From positions 868,001-932,000 of the forward strand of contig JADNYJ010000001.1 in the NCBI GenBank assembly GCA_015501075.1: a DNA stretch of 64,000 nucleotides, given 5' to 3'. The DNA is from Gymnopilus junonius (lineage: Eukaryota; Basidiomycota; Agaricomycetes; Agaricales; Galerinaceae). The notes under the pieces are model-generated. The model was not told where the DNA came from and did no database searches. It saw only the letters and a list, made by a program, of their open reading frames with translations. Numbering within the stretch: the first letter of the stretch is position 1; each line of letters begins with the position of its first letter. Shown piece by piece: positions 55,344-64,000 of the stretch. The position numbers and the translations under genes were made by a program.

Positions 55344-56842
55344 CGTACTACACGCTTCCTTATTTAGATCACGCTTCACCGGCGCTTGCCATCCTGTCTC
55401 TCAACCAACCTCCTTTCTGCATCAACGCCACTGGACAGCGAGCGGGCTCTATCGCTGTAAATTCCCGGGAGTGTACCGCTTTTTAATCAGCCATTTAACC
55501 TTGGGACCCTTCAACGTGGAGGTCAAGCGGGTCGCAGAACACTCAGTTCAAAAGAAAGGACGGCCATCATTACCTATCTCCTGCTACCTGATCTTCTGAA
55601 ACAGTCAATGGGTTGTTTAAACATGTCGTTATCAAAAATGTGTCACTGCTTATTTACTGGGTTCGTCCAGGGACCCACCTCTTCGGCCACTATTATTCAA
55701 GTAACTTGTCAAGCCCCGAGTCTTTTAGATTTAGAGGGTTATCCCCGTTGCTTTACCCATTGCCTAATGTCATAGGCCTGATTGGTTGTGCTGAGTCTCA
55801 TGCACATGCTCGACTGGCATTACGGCGGCTTGTATCATTCTGGTTCATTCGCTTGGATTGCAGTGCTCCCAACTGTAGTCTTCCTTGTCCTTAAGCTCAC
55901 TGGCACGGCCCTTACCCGGTACCTTGAGTTCTGCAAGGGGCCCTTGTCTTGCTTTGCGGGTTGAAAGCGGTTCCTTAGCAGATATATAAGCAGCAGAAGT
56001 TTTATGACCAACTAACCTAACGCTTAACGCAAGATGGCAGACAGTGACATATCGGTGTTTTGCGACCATCGTACTGATATACAGCGGAAATCCCCAGTGG
56101 GCTATGGTTAGACCTGCAGAGCCTATCGATAGCAACTGATGATTGGATATATCATCTGACATGGATCTAGTACGGGTGGCACGGGAGACGGACCTACCCC
56201 TCTGCTGCTGTATCATGTCATTCCGCCGGCGACTACGTATGTTTCGACACCCATAGGACTTGTAATCCTATTTTTATACATACAGTCTTTGCTGTCAATC
56301 AAGTTTGGAAGATTCCCATTTTGCGTATTATTGATTCTCAAGTGCTTGTCTAATCTTCTGGCAGAATGTGGTGCCAATCAGAGGCCAGTACACCCCCTGG
56401 TACCTCGGTTTGCCAATCATAGGCACTCATCAGACTTATGGAGTGCCATCAGGTAGAGGGTATGCCCAAGAGGGAAGGCACGCCTTCGGGGCATGGATCG
56501 AAGCCACTGTCTAATGGGTGTACGGATGGGTCAAGAATTGGGAGAATGGCTGGTGTGGCGAGGTGAGGACTAACACGCGGCAGAGGGAGTGCGATCTTCT
56601 ATGAGTGGTGGGAGTCGGCGGAGGATTGGGATCGAAAGGGAGGAAAAGTGTAAAGATTAGTGATTTGAATGGCAGGCCGCAGGATCGCCGAAGGAGGAGA
56701 GAAGCAAGGTGAGGGAGTAGGAGGATGAGCGCTCTTAGGAGAGGCGGCGGATGAGCGGGGACTGAAAATAAAATTAATTTAAATAATGCACGATGGTACC
56801 CCGGGCACCGAGGTTGTATGTATGGCATTTGGACAACCAGTA

Positions 56843-56849
56843 TATAAAA
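56843..56849 (+). promoter_or_regulatory. TATA box of the Zn(II)2Cys6 factor gene
   Basis: TATAAAA within tatataaaaa, 41 bp before the ATG at 56884. Confidence 0.5.
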
Positions 56850-56883
56850 ATAAGCAGCGAGTGGTACTCTCCCCTCCTCCACA

Positions 56884-59660
56884 ATGGCGGACCCCGCATC
56901 CCCCTCCGTGTCCCGCCCCAAGCCCAGCAGATCCTCGACCATTGGTGTTGTCCGTGGCCGGACATCGCCGACCCCAGGCGCCTCCGGAGACCACCCCGAC
57001 GGACGACCGCCGACAAAACGCGCTCGCAAGGCAATCAACTGCGAGCCGTGTCGGAACAGCAAGCTCAAATGCGACAGGTCAGCCCGCTCTTTCTGTCTCC
57101 GTCCTGTCCTCACTCGCCCTCCAGAAACCGGCCCTGTTCTTCCTGTGTCCTGCGAGGCAAGCCCTTCAGCGGCCCGTATGTTTATCGGCCACTTGATCTG
57201 ACACATCCTTTTAGGCACCTCCGCCAGCTGCTATCAGGATGCCAGAGGCCATGATTCCAATGACCCACACTCCCGCGGGGATGACCAGTGAGTTCACCCT
57301 CGTGACTTGCACCGACTCCAGCCCATCTTGACCGACTCTAGCTACACCCGCATCGATCCTGCCCAGGAGATCGCCCGTCTCCGCCATTCCATCAATCTCC
57401 TCGAAGCATATGTCTTTCCAAATCAGCGCAATGCCCCCCCCAACAGACGCCCCAGTGATGCCCCACCCTACACCGTCAAGAAGGAGGTCGTCGATCACGA
57501 TGTCCCCGCAAAAGATGCCACTGCGCCAGGTATACTGGGCAGTCAGGTCCAAGGCGGTCTCTATGCAGGACCCACAAGTGCTGCTACTCATTTATTAATA
57601 GTGAGAGACCCTTTTGCATATAATTTCGAATAATAATAATAATAATCCTCATTGAACCGCAGACTGAAAATAGTCGCGATTCTGACGACTCAGACAGTCG
57701 TCAGCAAAGCCAGGAGCACCTCAGCGATGACTTTGGTTCTATGAATCAACAAGACTATGATCGCGAGCTTTTGGCACTGTTGCCCGCACTCGATGTCATC
57801 GACTCCCTCATCAAACATTACTTTGATTATTGCAACTGGATATATCGCCATGTAAACGAAACGTCCTTTGTACACCATTGGGAAAAATACAAGTCTGGAA
57901 CAAAAGCAGACCGCGTAGTTCTCGCCACAGCATGTGCCATCATGGCCATTGCTACACATTATTTGCCTGCCCAGCATCCTATACTAGAAAAGTTTACAGA
58001 ACCCCCTGAAGAGGTCGGGCTCAAGTTGTTTGACGTGTCTACAAGTTCTCTCCGGAAACACAACGCAGAATCAAGAGCGTACACCTTGGAGCTTGTGGAA
58101 TTGCTCTTGGTGAGAACGCACTTTCAATCATTGTCAAAGGCCGACAGCGAGGAGATCTGGCACGTAAAGGGGGAGCTAATCTCCATTGGTACGGCCATGG
58201 GACTGCATAGGGACCCAGGAAAATGGAGAATGCACAGGGACCTGGCCGAACGCCGGCGATGGGCTTGGTGGCATATTGTTTTATTGGAACGGTCTGTTCT
58301 CGCTTCTTCATTCTATCACCTTCCAGTTCTGATGAAACAAAATTTTAGTTGGCAAGCCTTTACCTTTGGAAGACCGTTGACAATTGCGTCGCACCACTTT
58401 GATACTCAGCTGCCATCGTACTGCGATCCGGAGCTCGATAGGTCTGGCCGATTATACCTTCCCAATATTGCCCTCTTCAAGCTTGCTTTCATTCTTGGAG
58501 ATATCGTGGACGACGCAGTCTCTGTTCGCGCTGTCCCATACGAAAGCGTACAGCAAAACGACCGGGCCCTCACTCAGTGGATGGAGAGCCTACCGCCTGA
58601 ACTGGACATGGATGAGTTCAAAGTCGCACGCAGTTTAGCGTCGTCGGATGTCGCGGTTCGCAGGCTTGGTGTCCAGAGCGTGATTATTCGCACGTCATAC
58701 TACCACATCCGCTTTACATTGCACCGGCCGTACGCTAGTGCGAACAACAGCACCTCTAATTCCACCAAAACCACCAAAACGCCTGCGATTGATCCTGCCA
58801 AATCAGCCCAGAGTCTGGAGATCGCTGTCAGTGCAGCAGACAAGCTGATTACGATGGTGGGACAATCACGTCCAGATTTCCTCGCCAACTCGTCCCTGGC
58901 TGTCCCAGGACACATGAACTGGGCACCTTTCCATTGTTTCTCCGCCGCCATGTTTTTCTCATTCCAGCTTATCGCAAATCCTGATCAACCCGGCGCGGGA
59001 CTCTTCCGAGGCAGCATACAGAAGGCGATCTCCACTCTTGAACAAGAGAGGGGCATTGCCGTCGCCGACAAGGCTTTGGACATTCTCCAGGCTCTAGCAC
59101 CTCTGTACTCTCCCGACTTCCCGCTCGAGAGCTCTGAAAGCCGCGAAAAGAAACGCGCACATGTCCTCGGCACGGTGCGAAAACTGGCTTTCCCGTACCA
59201 CGACTCGCACGATCCTCGTCGTTTCGGTGATTCGCCTAGCACCAGGGGCAACATGAGCTCCCCCGCCAATTCGTCATCAGTAAGCCCTCCTTTGCAACCA
59301 ATGAGCACTCTTCCAACGTCGCATCCGTATGATCCCGTTCATTCCCTCCCCCGTCTTTCGGGAACCGTAGTGTACACTCAGTCCCAATCGCTATCTCAGA
59401 ATGCCCAAAACCTACAGTCGCCACAAAACGCACACCCGGTTGTCGGGGGCGTAGGCCAGATTTCTAATTATCAGGGATATGTTGTTTCACCCCATCAGCA
59501 GGTGTATCCTGATCCAGGTCGATATTCAACCTATGTCCAACCCGTCGATGACAGCATGTGGGGCGCAGCAGTTGGGTTCGGACACGCAGAATGGTCTCAA
59601 TTCTTGGACAGCACACGCTCTGATATTCCGCCTGCAAATCGGCACTTACAGGGCTCGTAG
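56884..59660 (+). CDS. Zn(II)2Cys6 fungal transcription factor
   Basis: A nuclear DNA-binding regulator of unknown targets. The binuclear zinc cluster is spread over three exons: RARKAINCEPCRNSKLKCDR / NRPCSSCVLR / GTSASCYQDARGHDS, giving six cysteines with C-x2-C-x6-C-x5-C-x2-C-x8-C spacing. A coiled-coil-like linker follows (IARLRHSINLLEAYVF). The large exon from 57662 holds the fungal-specific middle homology region: HYFDYCNWIYRHVNETSFVH, ELISIGTAMGLHRDPGKWRM and RRRWAWWHIVLLERS. A Gln/Ser/Pro-rich C-terminus ends DIPPANRHLQGS. The intron after VLR uses a GC donor (gcaag); the nearby GT donor would lead to a stop. The start is the first ATG after the TATA box. Confidence 0.92.
57629..57646 (+). 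repeat. AAT trinucleotide repeat in an intron
   Basis: Six AAT units within the intron preceding the large exon of the Zn(II)2Cys6 gene. Confidence 0.85.
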
Positions 59661-60060
59661 CACGCCCCCTCTCTCTTTTCTTTTGTTTTTTTTTTGTGCT
59701 CGTTTAGTCTTGCTTTTGCTGTCCAACTTTCCTCGCTATATTATCTATTTCACTTGTCGCTTTACCTTACCTGCACTTTGTCTTTTTGAAACCATGTATT
59801 GTTCTCCACATCATGAAGTTTTGTCGTCGAACCTTGTTACTTACCAGTAACGCCACCGAACCATGTAGCCGTAGGTAGTTTGTATATATATATATATATA
59901 CAGTTGGTTTCGTGAAGAACATCGTTTTCGAAACTGAAGCTGTCGATATTTACCGCAAATCAAGGCCCACGGGGGTTCAAACGTTTTTCGAACGTTGCAC
60001 GAAGATACTTTAGCGGGATAAGTATAGATTACAGAGACAGAAATAGCAACAAGGAAGGTC
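59661..60060. other. Convergent 3' region with TA microsatellite
   Basis: 400 bp between convergent genes, T-rich at the left. It contains nine TA units at 59883-59900. No gene seen. Confidence 0.6.
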
Positions 60061-63000
60061 TCATGAAACGCCCTGACTAAGCTTTTGTATCCGTTTTATT
60101 CGATTGTTGAGGGCCGTCCTCAAAGGCTGCAGATTTGAAGGCGCGTTCATTTGAGCGTCTGCCGCTGTCAGCACTTGGTCGATTAAATTGTAAGGTAGCC
60201 ACGAAGAAGAGGCATCCTTGAATGCTTCTCTCGATAACTTTTTATCTGACTAATCAAATGTTAGCGTCCAACAGCAGTCTACAGGGGTGACGACCCTCAC
60301 ATTCAGAACAAGAGCATAAGAAAAATTGACGGCATCTTCGACATTCTCGTATCGTAAGCTGATGCGAATGAGATATTCGGGTTGATATTTCTGTAGAGCA
60401 TTAGCGAAGAAAATTTGTCAGTAGTCAAGGAACTCACCTCCAGAATGTCGATTAACCAAGGAGGTGCCAAATAGGCTTTTCCAACACTCAGAATGGTCTC
60501 ATAAGACGCTTTTACGTATCGATAGTCATTTTCATGACTATCATAGCGCTTTAAAGACTGCTGAAGATACCTCCACCCTCTGTCAGCTGCACTGCCCTGC
60601 CATGAAGCCGCGTTATCTGTCAGAAGCCACCCAGAAGTATCCTCTGGTCTACAAATTATGAATCAGTCGTTGTTACTGATAAGTGAGATTCGTGCATACA
60701 ATAAAGAACCTGGGTTCTTCGACAGGCGGATACATTGATTGGTAAGTAAGGTGAAGAGGTCGTTCATGTCAACCCTGAGGCTCTGTGCTGTGGCCATTGC
60801 CAGATTGTATTGATTTACTTGTGCTAGTCTCATTACAATGAGAGCCGGAGGTAGAAGGTATTCTAGCAATAGAAAGACGATCGATAAGAACGACCATAAA
60901 CAATAGCTTTACAATAGCAGACATACCTTGGGAAGAAAGAATCGAGGGATCCCTTTTGATTATGTCGATCTGAGCTTGAAGAATGGTGCATTCGTATTCC
61001 ATATCGGCCAAGTGTATGATTTCGGCATCATATTTACTTGAAATATACTTGCTCTCTGGGACATGTTTTGAAAGTTTTTGCCGTTGTCGAGACTATTGTT
61101 GAGATGGGGTAAGGAAGTATCCCATCAAAATGAGGAAAAAACATACAGGGTCGGGTATAACCGGCATAAGGACCCAAGCAGATTTATCATCTACTAGGTA
61201 CAGAGCATTGATGGCCACAGATAAAGATTCTAACTGATCTTCAGCCAAAGCAATGAATGACCGACTATCAGTGATAAGATCGCGCAGTTTTCGTGCACGT
61301 TGGTACATTGCCAAGGAAGCTATGAAACACCTGAGTAAAGAAGGCAAACAAAGCGAAAAAAATATCCATACCATTGCGATAGTCACCTCTCCGAGTATAC
61401 CAAGTATATAAAACTTGTGAGTAAGAAGGTCGAAGACGTGGATCTGCATTACGGGCTTTGAATGCTAAGGCAGCTTCTACTTCGCTTGTAATGCCGGCGA
61501 AATCAAATTTCATAAATGTGTCAACTGCATTTTCTTCGCACATGCGAACAGCCAACTGAGTAAAGCATTCCCTTTTTCTGTTGGTATCGTTCTCAGAATA
61601 AAGTGTATAAAGAAAGGAGATTACCCACTCTTTCTCGAACGGTATGGCCATGGCACAAGCATAGGCATCTTCATACAAAGCCAAATCCGTGAGTCCCTTT
61701 ACAACTGTGTTCCACAGTGGTGAGGTATCAGCACCCGCGGGAGCGACCTGGATAGCCAGCTGAGAAAAGAGGACTTCGTGATAGGTGAAGGTATTTTTGA
61801 ATAGATCGGCGGCATAAAGATAAAAGGAATATTGGGAATCGATGGGAGGGTGCAAGTTAGGAAGAACAGATGTGAGGGCATCTGCATCTTCCAAGGTTAA
61901 GTTGCTGACTCCTGTGGCGAAATGAGAACGGCCTATAACGGACTAAAGATAGCTTACCAAAGCACCCGGCTAGTTGCTCCAGCAGACGAGAGGCGTCGTC
62001 TATTCTCCCTAACGTAAACCACACTTGAGACCGTAGAAAAGTTGCAGCAGGCGTCCGAGGAAGCCACGGAAGCAGGCCTCGGGCTAAATCAGGGAAACCA
62101 AGCAACCTTATCCTATTGCAAAATAATACTTCATACTTTGTGACGTTGGCTGGCGATATCGATTGAAGCAGACCTGTCGCATCCAAGAAATTATGGGCAG
62201 AACATGCAATTTCATCAGAAATGACCACTTGTGAAATGAGATGTTGGATCAGAGAGGGCTTGGAAGAAAACTGTGCTCTGTTCGCAGATACGTTCATGTT
62301 GCGCATTTGAACGATGACATCGTCAGGTGATGGTGTTGATCCATCTGCACGATCCTGAATATCCTTTCCCGCGGCTGGTTGATTTCCAACAAGACGCAAC
62401 ATGGCCAATCCCCGGAAGACAGCAAAAACTTCGGCAAGAAGAGATGCATCCCATCCGTGGAGGGTGTCTGAAAGGAAAAAGAGCAAGATAATGAGTGAGA
62501 GGCAAAGGTCATATCTGGCCTCGACGGAAGTGATGGTGAATGCTGCTGTTTGTGAGCTCAGCCACTTAGACGATGGAGGAGGGTTGAGAAGTTCAGTGTC
62601 ACTATATTCTCGCTTGATTGCCAAATCACAGCCTCCTATGGAATCAAGGGCATTCCGAGTGGCTTTGTCGAGATCCGAGATTCTTTCTAGCCGCCCGATA
62701 AACCAGCTTTCCTCCCCCTTGTCTAGACTTTCCCTGAACTTGACCCTGTGCGCTTGATCCAACAGAATCTCGGCGAACGAGAAGGCGATTTCCTGCTGCA
62801 TCATGTCTATGACGTGGTTTTCAAGGCTAGAGAGCATGCGAGGACCGATCTTGGAACGCAACTCCCATAATATTGCAAAAAACTCGTATTCGGCATGAGC
62901 AATTTGATTACACTCTAGTCCCCGACGGAGCCAGATAGGAACATCTTCGACGACAAGTGATCCCACTCTTTCTCGCTCCACTACCAAGACGGCATCTTGA

Positions 63001-64000
63001 CCTTGAGCAGCAATAGCAAGGGGCCACCGCGCGCTGCGTTCCACCTCTCTACACCTTGCAACAAAGCCTTCCCAATCTCGCTTTAAGGCAGTCCAATAAT
63101 TTGCGTGCTGATATCCACCAGTCTGTGTCTCCCGATTCAAAGTGACGGTACAGCCAACGACCGATGCTATATTTTCGTGGAGAGATGCGTATGTATGGGT
63201 AAGTTGTGGCGCTGGTGGTCCCGGAATTGAGAGACAGGCGTCAGTATATCTGTCCAGAGCAGTGCGCAGTGTAAGAGAGGAAAATACGCCTGGTTTCAAG
63301 ATGGCCGCCAAATATTTCTCCGTGAGAGATCCGGGGGAAAGGAGTTGCTCTTCCATAAATGCAGGTGTTAACTCGGGCTCCTGCATACATTGTGAAGGAT
63401 TCCATAAAGGCAAAACAGGCTGATCAGGCCGCAGCTTTGAAACTTCAATGACTGTCCTCTCAACTACCGATTGGCCTTGCCGATCCCAGAGTGCATATAG
63501 AATTCGATTGCTAATAACAAAATCCTGAAGATGACAATGGCTGGTGCGTTCAGGGCATTGAATCACCCCGAGTTCGACGAAGTGATCATGAGACGTATCA
63601 AGCACGGAAAAGAACCCGCCTGATCCTGCTGATGGAGTAGGAATGAAGACAACAGCATACATATATAGAAAGCCATTCTCTTCAGATGGTATCGAGAAAA
63701 TTTTCAGGAGATTTTGCTGCTCGGCATCGAGAAGGATATGATTCGAACCTGCTACTGCACTTGCAGAGGGATCTTTGACGTTGGGGGGTAAAGTCTTGGA
63801 CGCTACGCAACCAATTTTAGCTTTCCAAAGTCGCAAGGTACGGTCTCTTGAAAGCGTCCAGATGTCGCCGATGTCTGTAGGCCACGGATGTGAGGCGAGA
63901 GTGATGATGTCCGATGCGTTTGGGGATGCAGAAAAGAGGGAGGTGAAAGATGATAGGAATGAGCCGTGGTGGAAGACCGTTTCCACCCATTCGTCTGCGA
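60061..64000 (-). CDS. NUP120: Nucleoporin Nup120/Nup160, 5' end off window
   Basis: A scaffold subunit of the Y-complex (Nup84/Nup107 complex) of the nuclear pore. The frame is open through the right edge (ADEWVETVFHHGSF at the visible start), so the N-terminal beta-propeller is partial. Propeller residues visible: LASHPWPTDIGDIWTLSRDR TLRLW. The helical domain includes DVPIWLRRGLECNQIAHAEY, SEVEAALAFKARNADPRLRP, SYSQVLYTWYTRRGDYRN and a C-terminus VLTAADAQMNAPSNLQPLRT ALNNRIKRIQKLSQGVS. The 3' half (60061-61900) is cut by several introns; the 5' part is one long exon from about 61960 rightward. No frame break was noticed. Confidence 0.88.

Larger units (their letters stand above)
55269..56883. 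other. Long divergent intergenic region, STI1 to Zn(II)2Cys6 factor
   Basis: 1,615 bp between divergent starts. The left 200 bp carry the STI1 promoter; the right end has a TATA box for the transcription-factor gene. Frames at 55613-55894 (plus) and 55845-56216 (minus) overlap one another and show no motif. No repeat or mobile-element signature found. Confidence 0.5.

Noticed and set aside
55845..56216. 123-codon minus-strand frame in the STI1 to zinc-factor gap
   Set aside because: It overlaps an equally long plus-strand frame, and neither shows a family motif.
56511..57218. 235-codon minus-strand frame
   Set aside because: It overlaps the first exons of the zinc-cluster factor in antisense and consists of Arg/Pro/Leu-rich sequence typical of an antisense shadow.

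Overview
The window is nuclear DNA from a filamentous basidiomycete, most probably an agaricomycete (mushroom-forming) fungus. Genes lie on both strands and are cut by many short (about 50-65 nt) GT-AG introns. Several proteins are of types common in mushrooms: a secreted GH3 beta-xylosidase, an ATF/CREB bZIP with RTGLTP repeats, a Zn(II)2Cys6 regulator and a DUF3445-type oxidative demethylase. There is no bacterial or organellar signature. Family calls come from reading spliced translations by eye, without database searches.

Layout, left to right. 0-9 kb: an edge-truncated Ser/Pro-rich gene, LEU1 (leucine synthesis), an unrecognised gene divergent from MED10 (Mediator), and RIC8 (G-alpha exchange factor). 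9-18 kb: a nucleolin-like RRM/RGG protein, divergent Rab escort protein, a small three-exon Con-6-like gene, and a heme-dependent oxidative demethylase gene (DUF3445) whose one giant intron is about 1 kb. 18-26 kb: an ATF/CREB bZIP factor, a gene-poor 3 kb stretch, the beta-xylosidase, and ATP synthase subunit d. 27-37 kb: hexokinase, an SOD-like mitoribosomal protein, DAD1/OST2, a six-exon 73-residue mitofissin (ATG44), a 710-bp MITE with 26-bp terminal inverted repeats and TA duplication, glycerophosphocholine acyltransferase and tRNA adenosine deaminase TAD1. 37-48 kb: an EF-hand MscS channel, a tandem pair of small coiled-coil paralogues, an isochorismatase-fold hydrolase, and a large Ser-rich coiled-coil protein. 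48-64 kb: an MLRQ/NDUFA4-like subunit with an 11-nt microexon, an aldo-keto reductase (D-arabinose dehydrogenase type), AP-3 mu, STI1, a Zn(II)2Cys6 transcription factor with a GC-AG intron, and nucleoporin NUP120/160 running off the right edge.

Most genes are housekeeping and do not form a functional cluster. Several are arranged head-to-head across 148-180 bp shared promoters. The most striking global feature is a set of seven apparent single-base deletions in five otherwise intact coding regions, nearly all beside short G, C or T runs. This looks like under-called bases in the assembly rather than five real pseudogenes.
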